DNA of 64,000 nucleotides from Winogradskya consettensis (GTDB lineage: Bacteria > Actinomycetota > Actinomycetes > Mycobacteriales > Micromonosporaceae), in contig NZ_BOQP01000012.1 in NCBI RefSeq assembly GCF_018332715.1, positions 47,031 to 111,030 of the forward strand, written 5' to 3'. The notes beneath the pieces are model-generated. The model did not search any database. It was not told where the DNA came from and saw only the letters and a program-made list of their open reading frames with translations. A program made the position numbers and the translations under genes. Each line of letters starts with the position of its first letter. The first letter of the stretch is position 1. This document shows, piece after piece, positions 46,149-56,588 of this stretch.

Positions 46149-46709
46149 TTAGCCGTAGGTGTCTCTGGGGCCTCGGCCTTGGACTCGGCGGGGGCCCTTG
46201 TTCCAGGAGGGGGCTGCTGGGCCGTGGATGTTGAGGCGCTTTACGACGTTGTGGCCTACCTCCGCCGCGATGCTCTTCAGGAGGCGGGCGGTCAGCAGGC
46301 GGAGCTGGGTGGCCCAGGCTGTGGACTCGGCCTCGATTTCCAGGACGCCGTCTTCGAGTTTCAGGGGGCGGCTGTGTTTGGCGATGTCCTCGCCTACGAC
46401 CTTTTCCCAGGCGCCGAAGACCGTGGCTTCTGCGGCCGGTTTTTGCCAGCCGCGTTGTTTCATGATGTTTGCCAGGACCGAGCCGAAGAGCTGTGGGTCG
46501 CGGGGGTCGGGGCCCGGACCTGAGTAGCCGCGCAGGCGTTTGCCGCTGGCTTGGGCGATTTCTGTACGGCGGCGATGCTGCTGTGACACCCGGCGCTTGG
46601 CGAGTGCGGCGTCCAGGACTGCGCGTGCGAGCTCGGGCCCGGCAACCTTGGGAGCCTCCGCGCCCTCTGTGGCGGCCGCTGGTGGCTTTTTGGCGCTCTC
46701 CTCAGACAC
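46149..46709 (-). CDS. DciA family protein (DUF721)
   Basis: 186 aa. DciA-type loader of the replicative helicase, the Rv0004 position in actinobacteria. The DUF721 core is at about 75-160: [66 protein letters not shown]. It has an Ala/Pro/Glu-rich N-terminus and a basic tail. GTG start overlaps recF by eight bases, so translation is coupled. Confidence 0.9.
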   Translation of the reverse strand: MSEESAKKPPAAATEGAEAPKVAGPELARAVLDAALAKRRVSQQHRRRTEIAQASGKRLRGYSGPGPDPRDPQLFGSVLANIMKQRGWQKPAAEATVFGAWEKVVGEDIAKHSRPLKLEDGVLEIEAESTAWATQLRLLTARLLKSIAAEVGHNVVKRLNIHGPAAPSWNKGPRRVQGRGPRDTYG

Positions 46710-47829
46710 GGGTCACCGTTCCTGGTCCGACGTCGTAGCGGGCCCCCTGGAGGGTCGCCGGCACATCCTCCGGCACCGCGCACGTCACCAGCAACTGTGC
46801 GGCGTCCGCGACCAGGGCCGCAAGGCGTTCCCGGCGACCGGCGTCCAGCTCGGCGAATACGTCGTCGAGGATCAGCACCGGTTCGATGCCGTCGGTGCGC
46901 AGGAGGTCGTACGCCGCCAGTCGGAGGCCTAGCGCGAACGACCAGGATTCGCCGTGGCTCGCGTACCCCTTGGCGGGAAGTTCTCCCAGAGCCAGGGTGA
47001 GATCGTCGCGGTGCGGGCCGACCAGAGTGACCCCCCGCTCGATCTCCGCGGAGCGTCGCTCTTCGAGCGAGGCGAGGATCGCCTCTTGCAGGGCTGGGCG
47101 GTCCGGCGCCAGGCCTTCACCGAGCCTTGATGTGTACGCGATGGAAGCTGACGTCCGTCCGGCAGCGACCGCGTCGTACGCCTTGGTCAGGTGCGGGCCG
47201 AGCGCCGCCACCAGCTCGATCCGGCCGGCCAGCAGCTCGGCACCGTGCTGCGCCAGGTGCTGGTCCCAGACGGCGAGCGTCGAGAGGTCCTGCCCACGCG
47301 TCCCGCCAACCTTGCGAGTGAGGTACGCGGTCCGCAGCAGCGCGTTACGTTGCTTCACCACGCGGTCGTAGTCGGCGCGTACCCCTGCGTAGCGAGGCTG
47401 ACGTGCGACGAGCAGGTCGTCCAGGTAGCGGCGGCGCTCACTCGGGTCACCGCGGACGAGTTCGAGGTCCTCCGGGGCGAAGAGCACCATGCGCAGGGCA
47501 CCGACGATCTCGCGCGAACGGCGTACCGGTGATCTGTTGAGCCTTGCCCGGTTGGCCCTGCCCGGCACGATCTCGAGCTCGACCAGGAGCTGGCGTCCAT
47601 CGTGGACGATCTCGCACCGAATCACGGCAGAGGTCGCCCCGGCCCGGACCAGCGGCGCGTCGGTGGCCACCCGGTGACTGTCCAAGGTGGCCACGTACCC
47701 GAGGGCCTCGATCAGGTTCGTCTTGCCCATGCCGTTCTGGCCGACCAGAACGGCGACGCCGGGGTCGAGATCGACCGCCACCCGCTCGTACGAACGAAAG
47801 TCGGTGAGCTCGACCCGGCGCACGTACAT
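46702..47829 (-). CDS. recF: DNA replication and repair protein RecF
   Basis: 375 aa SMC-like ATPase that helps load RecA at gaps. Walker [17 protein letters not shown] (about 29-44), signature-like [17 protein letters not shown] and Walker [22 protein letters not shown]. Starts [15 protein letters not shown], three bases after the gnd stop. Confidence 0.97.
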   Translation of the reverse strand: MYVRRVELTDFRSYERVAVDLDPGVAVLVGQNGMGKTNLIEALGYVATLDSHRVATDAPLVRAGATSAVIRCEIVHDGRQLLVELEIVPGRANRARLNRSPVRRSREIVGALRMVLFAPEDLELVRGDPSERRRYLDDLLVARQPRYAGVRADYDRVVKQRNALLRTAYLTRKVGGTRGQDLSTLAVWDQHLAQHGAELLAGRIELVAALGPHLTKAYDAVAAGRTSASIAYTSRLGEGLAPDRPALQEAILASLEERRSAEIERGVTLVGPHRDDLTLALGELPAKGYASHGESWSFALGLRLAAYDLLRTDGIEPVLILDDVFAELDAGRRERLAALVADAAQLLVTCAVPEDVPATLQGARYDVGPGTVTRV

Positions 47830-47832
47830 GGA

Positions 47833-48705
47833 TCAGCGCTTGACGGCGTGGCCGCCGAACTGGTTGCGCAGAGCGGCGATCGCCTTCATTGCCGGCGAGT
47901 CCTCCTGGCGCGACTGGAAACGAGCGAACAGCGACGCCGCGATGGCGTTGGCCGGCACGGCGAGACGCACGGCCTCGTCGACGGTCCAGCGGCCCTCGCC
48001 GGTGTCCTCCGCGTAACCGCGGATGTTCGCCAGCTCCGGGTCCTCGTCGAGGGCCCGGTCCAGCAGGTCGAGCAGCCACGACTTGACGACGCTGCCCTCC
48101 CGCCAGCTCTTGATGACGGCGGGTACGTCGTCGACGAGCTCGGCCGCCTTGAGGATCTCGTAACCCTCGGCGTACGACTGCATCATCGCGTACTCGATGC
48201 CGTTGTGGATCATCTTCGAGTAGTGGCCGGAACCGACCTGACCGGCGTGCGCGAAGCCGTACGGGCCGGCCGGCTTGAGCGCGTCGAAGATCGGCTGCGC
48301 CTTCGCGACGTTGTCGGCGTCGCCGCCGACCATCAGTGCGTAACCGTTGGTCGCGCCCCAGACGCCACCGGAGACGCCACAGTCCAGGTAGCCGATGCCC
48401 TTGACGGCGAGACGCTCGGCACGCGGGCCGTCATCGGTGAACTTCGAGTTGCCACCGTCGACGATCACGTCGCCCTCGGACAGCAGGTCCGCGAGCTGGT
48501 TGATCGTGTCTTCGGTGATCTGACCGGCCGGAACCATCGTCCAGACGACACGCGGCGCGGCGAGCTTGCTGACAAGCTCCTCCAGGCTCGCGACGTCCGT
48601 GACATCCGGGTGGTGGTCGAAGCCGACCACTTCGTGGCCGGCGGCGCGCAGGCGATCGCGCATGTTGCCGCCCATCCGGCCGAGCCCGATTAGGCCGAGC
48701 TGCAT
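47833..48705 (-). CDS. gnd: 6-phosphogluconate dehydrogenase, decarboxylating, short NAD-type
   Basis: 290 aa, the short (GntZ/GndA-like) form. Oxidatively decarboxylates 6-phosphogluconate to ribulose 5-phosphate. N-terminal nucleotide fold LIGLGRMGGNM, GGNSKFTDD, DCGVSGGVWGATNGYALMVGG, and the catalytic HAGQVGSGHYSKMIHNGIEYAMMQ with Lys and Asn; C-terminal QFGGHAV. It lies between dnaN and recF, the usual place in actinomycetes. AGGGGGA precedes ATG 48705. Confidence 0.95.
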   Translation of the reverse strand: MQLGLIGLGRMGGNMRDRLRAAGHEVVGFDHHPDVTDVASLEELVSKLAAPRVVWTMVPAGQITEDTINQLADLLSEGDVIVDGGNSKFTDDGPRAERLAVKGIGYLDCGVSGGVWGATNGYALMVGGDADNVAKAQPIFDALKPAGPYGFAHAGQVGSGHYSKMIHNGIEYAMMQSYAEGYEILKAAELVDDVPAVIKSWREGSVVKSWLLDLLDRALDEDPELANIRGYAEDTGEGRWTVDEAVRLAVPANAIAASLFARFQSRQEDSPAMKAIAALRNQFGGHAVKR

Positions 48706-48743
48706 GGTGTTCCCCCTAGGTGAGTGTTTCTTCAGGCCCAGTA

Positions 48744-49877
48744 TCAGCGAGTTACCCGAATAGGCATGATCAGATAGCGGTATCCGGGCTTGATTTCGCC
48801 GTCTTCGTCTGCGGGGGAGATCACAGCGGGCTTGAAAGCGTCGACAAATGAGAGTACGGCGGTCGACGCGCCGAGGTTCTGCAAACCGTCGATCAGGTAC
48901 TGCGGGTTGAAGCCGATGGTCAGCGGCTCACCGGTGAAGGCTGCCTCCATGGCCTCGCTGGCCCGCGCCTCCTCGGTGCCACCAGCCTCGACGACCAGGC
49001 CATCCTCGCTGAAACTCAGCAGCACGGGGGTCGTGCGCTCGGCCACCAGGGCGACCCGGCGAACCACCTCGACGAGACCGGCGACGCTGACATTCGCGTG
49101 CGCGTTCTGCGTCGACGGGAAGATCGAGCGCACCGGCGGGTAGTTGGCACCGTCCAGCAAGCGGCTCGTGGTGCGCCGTGCGCCGCCCGCGAAGCCGACC
49201 ATGCCCTCGCCGGCGTTGCCCTGAGATAGGGCGAGCGTCACAGCGCCACCGACCGGGCCCATGGCCTTCGCGGTGTCGTTCAGCGTCTTCGCCGGGATGA
49301 GCGCGTTGAGGCTGATCTCGGAATCGTCCGGGTTCCACTCGAGCTCGCGCATGGCCAGCCGGTAACGGTCGGTGGCGAGCATCGTCATCGTCGAACCGTC
49401 GAGCTCGACCCGCACACCTGTGAGCATCGGCAGCGTCTCGTCCCGCCCGGCCGCGATGGCGACCTGGGCGACGGCGACAGCGAACGTCTGCGCGTCGACC
49501 GTGCCCGCGCTGGAGGGCATGTCCGGCAGCGACGGGTAATCCTCCACAGGCATCACCGGGAGGGTGAAGCGGGCACTGCCGCAGACGAGCTCCAGGTGGG
49601 AGCCGACCGCCGCGATGTCCACCGGCTTGGCCGGCAGTGCCTTGGTGATTTCGGCGAGCAGGCGACCGGAGACGAGAGCGGCGCCGTCGGCGTCGGCCTG
49701 CACCTCTACGGAGACCTGACTCGAGACCTCGTAATCGAAGCCGGAGACCTGCAGCTTGCCGTCGGTCACGCGGAGCATGACGCCCGCCAGAACCGGCACC
49801 GACGGTCGGCTGGGGAGGCTCTTAGCCGTCCACGCCACGGCGTCGGCGAGTACGTCACGCTCCACCCGGAACTTCAT
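48744..49877 (-). CDS. dnaN: DNA polymerase III sliding clamp (beta subunit)
   Basis: 377 aa ring-forming processivity factor with three DnaN domains. Begins MKFRVERDVLADAVAWTAKSLPSRPSVPVLAGV and ends with the conserved YRYLIMPIRVTR. GGAGGG precedes the second of two overlapping ATGs, which is the in-frame one at 49877. First gene left of oriC. Confidence 0.98.
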   Translation of the reverse strand: MKFRVERDVLADAVAWTAKSLPSRPSVPVLAGVMLRVTDGKLQVSGFDYEVSSQVSVEVQADADGAALVSGRLLAEITKALPAKPVDIAAVGSHLELVCGSARFTLPVMPVEDYPSLPDMPSSAGTVDAQTFAVAVAQVAIAAGRDETLPMLTGVRVELDGSTMTMLATDRYRLAMRELEWNPDDSEISLNALIPAKTLNDTAKAMGPVGGAVTLALSQGNAGEGMVGFAGGARRTTSRLLDGANYPPVRSIFPSTQNAHANVSVAGLVEVVRRVALVAERTTPVLLSFSEDGLVVEAGGTEEARASEAMEAAFTGEPLTIGFNPQYLIDGLQNLGASTAVLSFVDAFKPAVISPADEDGEIKPGYRYLIMPIRVTR

Positions 49878-50059
49878 GCCATGCCCTCCGCGTCACTTTC
49901 TTGACTTCTCTGACTGCTCGTCTGCTCAACGAGCCAGCTTCGGATGTGCTGATGGAGCCCTCTGACTCTATGGCGAGCGGTGGTCATGCGTCCGCCCGCC
50001 CCCCGGTGCTGAGAAGTTGACCCGAGCCCGGATCGAGCCTCGAGCAACTCATTCACACC

Positions 50060-50660
50060 TTCCCCAGCCCTGATGATTGATCTTCAAATTTTCCGGGAGA
50101 GAGAACAGTCGTAATCATCGGTCCTGTGCATAGTGTGGATATCTCGTGTTGTCGCAGGTCAGAGAGTTATCCACCGGTGATTCACATGTGGGTAACCAGG
50201 GTACGAACCGAGCTGGTTGTCCACAGTTGGCGTCCCGACCAAAGTTGTCCACCGTTGTCCACCGGTTATCCACCGGATATCCACCGGGTTTGTCCCCCGA
50301 CCTGTGGATGACGCCGGAACGCTACCGACACGTCGTCCACAGAACCTTCAACAGGGTTTCCACATCCAGTGGGGGTAGGTGGAAAACTTTGTGACTCTCA
50401 GTGATTATCCACATCGATTTCCCCAGGGCCAGTCCACATCTGTGGGTAACCGGCGCCAAAGTTATCCACCGTTGGGGACAACAACCTGTGGATGCCTGTG
50501 AATTAGTGTGGATAACGTTGGCACGAAACGGTCCCGTCCCACCGTTGACAAACCCGGGACCAAAGTGCCTCTGACCAGCCCTGGTTGCGGCCTGATGAAC
50601 CTCCCCCTCGGGCAGACATTTCGGTCACCTCTGTGGACTGAGGTGTGGATAACCGGTGCA
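50060..50660. other. Replication origin oriC
   Basis: Dense DnaA boxes in both orientations between dnaN and dnaA. Perfect TTATCCACA: 50405-50413 (+), 50507-50515 (-), 50644-50652 (-). Near-consensus: TTATCCACC at 50167, 50266 and 50462; TTGTCCACA at 50217; TTGTCCACC at 50245 and 50255; TGTGGGTAA at 50187 and 50441; others such as TGTGGATGA at 50303. An AT-rich stretch at about 50070-50092 on the dnaN side could be the unwinding element; that part is inference. Confidence 0.93.
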
Positions 50661-51196
50661 CAACTTTGTGTCTGCGCAGCTCACGCCGGTGCCGTTCGTT
50701 GTCCCCAGCCCGGTCGAAAAAGATTTCGCGGGCCTGGCGGGCAAGGCTGTGAAATTTCTGCGGTGGAGGCCGGTTTGGTGCCTGTGGATGAGGGCTGGCT
50801 GTGTTGCTGGCGTCCGCTTTGGACCGGGGCGGCTGGCGGCGGGATCTGTAGGTGATGTGCGGCGGCTTCACGACACCGGCGGTGCAGGCGTGGCTTGTCG
50901 GTTGGCGTCCGTCCGCTTGGTTCTCGGGTGCACCGCCGTCTTCGCTGTTCGTCGGATCCCTGGCTTGCGGCTGTTCGCGCTCAGGCAACGTCCGAGGATT
51001 CGTGGCTGGTGGGATGTCACGCTTCAGCCTCAGCCGTTGGTCCATGACCCCGGTCGTGGCTGGCCTGCGGCGGCCGCCAGTAGTTGTGAGCACCCTGCGT
51101 CATCCTCGCGGCCAGCATTCGGGGCGTTCGCAGCATCGGCACTTTGTATGGGTGGCGCAGCGAGCGGGTGATCAGGCCGCGTGATCGCTTGATCAT

Positions 51197-51295
51197 CGGA
51201 GTGCCGGAGTGCCGGAGTGCCGGAGTGCCGGAGTGCCGGAGTGCCGGAGTGCCGGAGTGCCGGAGTGCCGGAGTGCCGGAGTGCCGGAGTGCCGG
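51197..51295. repeat. 8-bp tandem repeat, twelve perfect copies
   Basis: CGGAGTGC repeated 12 times without a change, plus a partial copy. No open frame uses it meaningfully: the unit length is not a multiple of three, so each frame cycles through all phases. Confidence 0.97.
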
Positions 51296-51355
51296 GTCGC
51301 TCAGCGGGTTGGTTGGTAAGTGGCTGAGAGGCCCCGGTTGCTGAGCGGGGTGACT

Positions 51356-51489
51356 CACAGGCTCAGCGGCGCACAGTCTCAGCGCGGCGGCACAGCCTCA
51401 GCGGCGGCACGAGCTCAGCGGCGGCACAGCCTCAGCGCGGCGGCACAAGCTCAGCGCGGCGGCACAAGCTCAGCGGCGGGACAAGCTCA
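51356..51489. repeat. 17-19 bp tandem repeat, about seven copies
   Basis: Units of the form CACA(A/G)-GCTCAGCG(CG)GCGG with small insertions, at 51356, 51372, 51391, 51408, 51425, 51444 and 51463. Confidence 0.85.
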
Positions 51490-52175
51490 CAGGCTCAGTA
51501 ACTTGGTGGGCCTGTGGTTGGTGGCGTGGTCGCTTTGATCGCCTGGGGGCCTGGTTGGTGTTCGCCCTGGCTGAACAGTGCGGGTGTCTGCGGCTCGAGC
51601 GGTGACATGGGCAAGCAGGACACCGGAGGTGTTGTCGGGAGGCGGGCTTGCTGAGATCGGGGACGGGCGCGACCAGAGATGAGCGTCGGATATGTACAGC
51701 CCCGGGACTGGCGGGTTGGTTACGTCAAGGGCGGATGTCTGACCGCTGGAGTGTGGCCGGCCGATGTGGGATGTCGGCGTTGGCTGCGTTGTGCACAGGG
51801 TCGCCGCACATGGAAGCAGGCTGACGGCAGGTGCAGGTGCAGGTACCGATGCGGACCGGCGGGTGTTCATGCTTGGCCGGGCGGTTGCGCCGCGACGGCG
51901 AACAAGATCCACATCGGACCGCAGGGCGAACGTGATCTTCTCGTCGGTGGCGAGCGTTAGAGGCCGGGCCGCTGGGGAATTTGCCTGCGCTTTCGGCGGG
52001 GAGATTGCTGCGCTTGGGCAGCGTTGCCGGGCGGTAATTGGTGCGGCGCTGTAGGCGAGACGGTGTTGCAGGGATGCCCGGCAGCGGGGGACGGCCTGGA
52101 GTGGTTACGGCCTGGCCGAGGAGGCGGATTCGCGGGGTTTGCGGTTGGGGGCGCCGCCGGGCGTACTTGTAGGTG

Positions 52176-53996
52176 TCAGGTGTTTTGTTTGATGCGGTTT
52201 GTTAGTTCTGCGATCTGGTTGTAGAGGGAACGGCGTTCGGCCATGTGCTGGCGGATTTTGCGGTCGGCGTGCATGACTGTGGTGTGGTCGCGGCCGCCGA
52301 AGGCTTGGCCGATTCTTGGCAGCGAGAGGTCGGTCAGTTCTCGGCACAGGTACATGGCGACCTGGCGGGCGTTGACCAGGACTCGGGAGCGGGAATGGCC
52401 GCGGAGGTCTTCGAGGCTGACGCCGAAATAGTCCGCTGTGGAGACCATGATCTGGTCCGCGGTGATTTCCGGGCCGCCGCCGTCGGGCATGAAGTCGCGG
52501 AGTACTTCTTCGGCCAGGGACAGCTGCACCGTGGAGCGGGTGAGGCTGGCGAAAGCCGTTACCCGGATGAGGGCGCCTTCGAGTTCGCGGATGGAGCTCG
52601 AGACCCTGGAGGCGATGAATTCGAGGACGTCGTCGGGCGCGTACATGCGCTCCTGGGCGGCCTTTTTCTGCAGGATCGCGATGCGGGTTTCCAGGTCGGG
52701 GGGCTGGATGTCCGCGAGCAGGCCCCATTCGAAACGGGTTCGCATGCGGTCCTCGAGGGTGGCCAGCTGGCGCGGGGAACGGTCCGAGCTGATCACGATC
52801 TGCTTGTTCGCGTTGTGGAGCGTGTTGAATGTGTGGAAGAACTCTTCCTGCGTGCGCTCGCGGTTTTCCAGGAACTGGATGTCGTCGATCAGCAAGATGT
52901 CGACGTCGCGGTAGCGGCGCTGGAAGGCCTGCGTCTTGTCGTCGCGCAGGCTGTTGATGAAGTCGTTGGTGAATTCCTCGGTCGAGACGTAGCGGACGCT
53001 GCGTGCGTGACCGAGCGTCGTGGCGTAATGACCGATGGCGTGCAGCAGGTGGGTTTTCCCCAGGCCGGAACTGCCATAGATGAAGAGCGGGTTGTACGCC
53101 TTCGCCGGCGACTCCGCGACCGCTACCGCCGCCGCGTGGGCGAAACGGTTGGACGAGCCGATGACGAATGTCTCGAACATGTACTTCGGGTTGAGCCGGT
53201 TGCCGTCGTTGCCGCCGGGGCGCTGACCGCCCTGCTGGTTCCCGAGCGGCGAGCGGCCGGGACCGTTGTCGCCGCCGTGGCGCATTTGCAGGGTGTCGTC
53301 GCGGCGGTCCTGACCCTGCATTCCCATGCGGTCGTCGGAGCGGCGCTGGTTGTCACGCAGCTGGGACTGCTCGCCGGCCATCCGGTGACCGACGGCGTCG
53401 TTCTGGCTGTCCTGGTAGTGCGGGACCTGGCGCGGGGGGTCGGCCTTCGGCTTTTCCTCGGCGAGGGTGTTTTTGGTCTGCTCGGGCTGGCCCATGGGCA
53501 GCGGCGCGGCGAACAGGGCCTCCTGGCCGTCGCGCGCCTGCGGCACACCATGGGCAAAGGGCACCTGGGCCGAGCCGGTCGGGCCGTCGTCGTAGGCCTG
53601 CGCGTCATAGGCCGAAGGCTGTGGATAACGATCCGGGTACGCCGGGGGCTGCGGGTCCGCGTAATGCGCCGGGGGCTGCGTCGGCGGCTCCGGCGGCGGG
53701 GTGCCGTAGACCGTGCCGGGACGTCCCGAACCGTCCTCAGGCGGGCGGACCGTGACGGCCACCTGGATGGGCCGGCCGAGTCGCCGGGAGAGAGCTTCGG
53801 TGATCGCGAGACGCAGCCGCGACTCGATCACGTCGCGGGTGTACGTGTCCGGGACCGAGAGGAGCGCAGTGTCCTCGACGATGGCGCGAAGACGGGTGAG
53901 TCGCAGGTAGGCGCGCTGCTGAGCGGACGCGATCTCGTCCGCCAACTCGTCCGTAGCCGCAGCCCAGACCCCGCCAAGGTCGACCGTGTCGGCCAC
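52176..53996 (-). CDS. dnaA: Chromosomal replication initiator DnaA
   Basis: 606 aa initiator. Domain I at about 1-90 ([17 protein letters not shown] ... VTVRPPE); an unusually long Pro/Gln/Asp/Arg-rich domain II at about 92-275; domain III AAA+ with Walker [16 protein letters not shown] and Walker [11 protein letters not shown]; domain IV with [19 protein letters not shown] 53996 (ADTVDLGG) fits family starts and has GGGGGTGG upstream; the frame is open to 54152 but that part looks non-coding. A perfect DnaA box lies inside domain II coding sequence (53620-53628). Confidence 0.97.
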   Translation of the reverse strand: MADTVDLGGVWAAATDELADEIASAQQRAYLRLTRLRAIVEDTALLSVPDTYTRDVIESRLRLAITEALSRRLGRPIQVAVTVRPPEDGSGRPGTVYGTPPPEPPTQPPAHYADPQPPAYPDRYPQPSAYDAQAYDDGPTGSAQVPFAHGVPQARDGQEALFAAPLPMGQPEQTKNTLAEEKPKADPPRQVPHYQDSQNDAVGHRMAGEQSQLRDNQRRSDDRMGMQGQDRRDDTLQMRHGGDNGPGRSPLGNQQGGQRPGGNDGNRLNPKYMFETFVIGSSNRFAHAAAVAVAESPAKAYNPLFIYGSSGLGKTHLLHAIGHYATTLGHARSVRYVSTEEFTNDFINSLRDDKTQAFQRRYRDVDILLIDDIQFLENRERTQEEFFHTFNTLHNANKQIVISSDRSPRQLATLEDRMRTRFEWGLLADIQPPDLETRIAILQKKAAQERMYAPDDVLEFIASRVSSSIRELEGALIRVTAFASLTRSTVQLSLAEEVLRDFMPDGGGPEITADQIMVSTADYFGVSLEDLRGHSRSRVLVNARQVAMYLCRELTDLSLPRIGQAFGGRDHTTVMHADRKIRQHMAERRSLYNQIAELTNRIKQNT

Positions 53997-54144
53997 CGCC
54001 GCGCCACCCCCATCGCCAACCGGAATCACCCGGTGGCCTTGTTCGGCTTCCGCCTTTGCCGCTACGCCGCCCTTGTGGGCAACGGACCGGCTTGACCCCC
54101 CAAGCCAGCACATCCAACGTGCTGAACGTGCACGGCGCACCGGC

Positions 54145-54164
54145 TTGTCCACAGGTTATCCACA
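54145..54164 (+). promoter_or_regulatory. DnaA boxes upstream of dnaA
   Basis: TTGTCCACA (54145-54153) and a perfect TTATCCACA (54156-54164), two bases apart, about 150 bases before the dnaA start. This is the usual autoregulatory position. The rest of the 623-base dnaA-rpmH gap holds no gene. Confidence 0.75.
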
Positions 54165-54505
54165 ACCTGTGCACTCGTCGGTATTCGCTCCCCGGCCGGA
54201 TGGTCGGCAGACTTCCCGGAGCCTGTGCTGGCGCGGGAAAACAGGCTCACCGTGCCGAACGATTCACCGCCTCGTCCGGTTCCTGCCTCGGGTGCCACCG
54301 ATGAGATCGGTGTCACTGATGAGGCCGGTGTCACCGGCGGCGCTGAAGACCAGCAAACGGGCACGCTAACAGCGCTGCCACCCCTGCATCAACCGGCGGT
54401 ACCCACCCCGGGGCAGGCTTGGCACGAAAAGATTCACTCCGTGCGCGCCGCCACCGACCTGGGTGACGGACGGTACCGCACGCGCCGCGTTCGCGGTCGA
54501 AACAG

Positions 54506-54534
54506 TTGACCACCGCATCGGCCCTGCGTAGTCT
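54506..54534 (+). promoter_or_regulatory. Promoter of the rpmH-rnpA operon
   Basis: TTGACC at 54506-54511 and TAGTCT at 54529-54534 with a 17-base spacer, a good housekeeping-sigma pattern, 86 bases before rpmH. Confidence 0.6.
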
Positions 54535-54619
54535 CGGGCGGTTGCTCCGCCGCGCTCTGCTAAAGTGGCGTCTTGCAGCTTGATGCCCCCTGGACGTAGT
54601 ACGAAGACGGAGTTCTGAC

Positions 54620-54757
54620 GTGAGCAAGCGCACCTATCAGCCGAACAACCGCCGGCGTGCCAAGACCCACGGCTTCCGGCTGCGCATGCGCACCCGTGCC
54701 GGCCGCGCCATCCTTTCGACGCGTCGCACCAAGGGCCGCGCCAAGCTGTCGGCCTAG
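54620..54757 (+). CDS. rpmH: Ribosomal protein L34
   Basis: 45 aa, strongly basic. Begins [20 protein letters not shown] and ends in KGRAKLSA, a textbook L34. GTG start. First gene of the rightward rpmH-rnpA-yidD-yidC series. Confidence 0.98.
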   Translation: MSKRTYQPNNRRRAKTHGFRLRMRTRAGRAILSTRRTKGRAKLSA

Positions 54758-54792
54758 AGCCGACAGCTGACGGGCCGGATGCCCAGGTAGTC

Positions 54793-55149
54793 GTGCTGGC
54801 CGCAGCGCAACGACTGCGGCGTAGCAGCGACTTCGCCGCAGCGGTCCGTAATGGCCGCCGTGCCGGCCGTGGCACCGTGGTCGTCCATCTGCTTCTCGAC
54901 GAGCCGGCGCAAGCCTCCGAGGCGCGCGCCGGCTTTGTCGTATCCAAAGCAGTGGGCAACGCGGTGGTCAGGAACAAGGTCCGCCGACGGTTGCGTCACC
55001 TTGTCCGACCCCGGCTCGGCGAGTTGCCCGAGGGCGCCTCGCTGGTCGTGCGGGCCTTACCTTCCTCAGCCGCGGCGTCCTTCGAGACGCTCGGCACCGA
55101 CCTGGACGCGGCGATCGCCGCTGCTCGGTCGCCCAGGCGGCGGCGATGA
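54793..55149 (+). CDS. rnpA: Ribonuclease P protein component
   Basis: 118 aa basic protein that assists RNase P RNA in tRNA 5' maturation. Signature [14 protein letters not shown] (RNR box) and N-terminal [19 protein letters not shown] start. Overlaps yidD by four bases. Confidence 0.96.
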   Translation: MLAAAQRLRRSSDFAAAVRNGRRAGRGTVVVHLLLDEPAQASEARAGFVVSKAVGNAVVRNKVRRRLRHLVRPRLGELPEGASLVVRALPSSAAASFETLGTDLDAAIAAARSPRRRR

Positions 55150-55403
55150 CACCCGTTGCCCGCCTGCTGACCGCGCCGATCGTCGCGTACCGTCGGTATA
55201 TAAGCCCGGCGTTGCCGGCCCGCTGTCGGTTCTACCCCTCGTGCAGCGCGTACGCCCAGGAGGCGCTCGCGAAGCACGGCGCGCTCCACGGAACCGGCCT
55301 CGCGATCTGGCGGCTGTTGCGGTGTCACCCCTTCCACCCCGGTGGGTACGACCCCGTGCCCGACCCGATCCGTCACCGTCCTGCCGATGTGACTGGAGCA
55401 TGA
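55146..55403 (+). CDS. yidD: Membrane protein insertion efficiency factor YidD
   Basis: 85 aa. Family pattern [53 protein letters not shown], with the three conserved Cys. ATG overlaps the rnpA stop (ATGA). Confidence 0.96.
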   Translation: MTPVARLLTAPIVAYRRYISPALPARCRFYPSCSAYAQEALAKHGALHGTGLAIWRLLRCHPFHPGGYDPVPDPIRHRPADVTGA

Positions 55404-55404
55404 A

Positions 55405-56439
55405 TTGAGTCTCGACTGGATCTACTTCGCCATTTCGTGGATCCTCCTGCGCTGGCATGCACTCTGGGACGCGATCGGCATTTCCGACGGTCGGGTGCTG
55501 GGCACCAACTGGGCCTGGATCCTCTCGATCGTCTTCCTGGTGGTGACGCTGCGCGTCATCCTCTTCCCCGTCTTCGTCAAGCAGATCAAGTCCCAGCGGG
55601 CCATGCAGGCATTGCAGCCCAAGGTGAAGGAACTGCAGGAGAAGCACAAGGGTGACCGGGAGACGCTCCAGAAAGAAATGATGGAGCTCTACAAGGTCGA
55701 GAAGGCCAACCCGCTCATGGGTTGCCTCCCGATGTTCCTGCAGATCCCCGTCTTCCTGGGCCTGTTCCACGTGTTGCGCCGGCTCAACCCGGACAACCCG
55801 CGACCCACCCTGTACGGCTGGACGGCCGACCAGTTCCGTGACGCGACCCACTCGGCGCTGTTCACGGTCCCGCTGCCGGCCAAGTTCGGCTCGTCCGCGG
55901 CCGAGCTGACCCAGCTGGGCTACACGGGCGCCGGCGTCACGGTGAAGATCATCGCCGGCATCCTGGTGCTGACGATGATGGCCACCACCTACCTGACCAG
56001 CCGTCAGATGATCCTCAAGACCGGTTGGGCCGAAGACCCGCAGCAGAAGATGATCCAGCGCCTGATGCTGTACGGCATCCCGCTGTCGCTGCTCGTCTCC
56101 GGTTCGCTGTTCCCGATCGGCGTGGTCATCTACTGGGTCACGAACAACCTGTTCAGCCTGGCCCAGCAGCAGTGGGTGCTTCGCAAGTTCCCGCCGCCGG
56201 CCATGGCCAACGCGAAGGCCGGCACCTCATCGGCCCGCCCCGCGACCAGCACGACCGTAGCGAAGAACGGTGCCAAGAGCCCGGTGCAGTCCGCCGGCCG
56301 TGGCCTCTTCGGCCGCAAGCAGGCAGAGCCCGAAGCGGCGACCCCGGTCGTCGACACGAAGGCCCTCGCGCCCAAGCCGGGCGCCAAGCCGATGAACCCG
56401 AAGAAGGGCACGCGGCCCGCCACCAAACCCAAGGGATGA
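55405..56439 (+). CDS. yidC: Membrane protein insertase YidC (Oxa1 family)
   Basis: 344 aa. Inserts and folds inner-membrane proteins. Core membrane segments: WIYFAISWILLRWHALW, WILSIVFLVVTLRVILFPVF, ANPLMGCLPMFLQIPVFLGLF, and the final two in YGIPLSLLVSGSLFPIGVVIYWVTNNLFSLAQQ. Basic, Ala/Pro/Lys-rich cytoplasmic tail. TTG start with GGAG seven bases ahead, two bases after yidD. Confidence 0.97.
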   Translation: MSLDWIYFAISWILLRWHALWDAIGISDGRVLGTNWAWILSIVFLVVTLRVILFPVFVKQIKSQRAMQALQPKVKELQEKHKGDRETLQKEMMELYKVEKANPLMGCLPMFLQIPVFLGLFHVLRRLNPDNPRPTLYGWTADQFRDATHSALFTVPLPAKFGSSAAELTQLGYTGAGVTVKIIAGILVLTMMATTYLTSRQMILKTGWAEDPQQKMIQRLMLYGIPLSLLVSGSLFPIGVVIYWVTNNLFSLAQQQWVLRKFPPPAMANAKAGTSSARPATSTTVAKNGAKSPVQSAGRGLFGRKQAEPEAATPVVDTKALAPKPGAKPMNPKKGTRPATKPKG

Positions 56440-56447
56440 CGCAGCGA

Positions 56448-56473
56448 CGGCCCGGCCACATCAGGCCGGGCCG
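56448..56473. terminator. Hairpin after yidC
   Basis: Perfect 10-bp stem CGGCCCGGCC/GGCCGGGCCG with a six-base loop, nine bases after the yidC stop; no U run, so strength is uncertain. Confidence 0.6.
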
Positions 56474-56588
56474 CGCGCGACCCTGGTGAGGTGCGGCGAC
56501 ACAGACCTCCCCGCGTCGGCGATGGACTCCGCCGGAGCGGGAAACAGCGGACCGAGCAGGTCCGGCCCGAGAGTACGGAGATGAGACC

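Larger units (their letters stand above)
50661..52175. other. Gene-free spacer between oriC and dnaA
   Basis: 1.5 kb with only unconvincing frames on either strand. The plus strand is G/T-rich. It contains two tandem repeat arrays (51197-51295 and 51356-51489). No promoter, RNA gene or protein family recognised. Confidence 0.6.

Noticed and set aside
50656..51171. 171-codon frame beside oriC
   Set aside because: Composition Val/Gly/Arg/Ser-rich and Trp-rich with no codon bias of neighbouring genes; overlaps several equal frames.
52245..54095. 616-codon plus-strand frame opposite dnaA
   Set aside because: It is the antisense shadow of dnaA; no family resemblance and no ribosome site. Similar long shadows oppose gyrA (40780-42633), the carboxyltransferase gene (22621-24387) and the XRE-TPR gene (19362-21536).
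54225..54509. 94-codon frame between dnaA and rpmH
   Set aside because: Lies across the region of the rpmH promoter, no ribosome site, no family.
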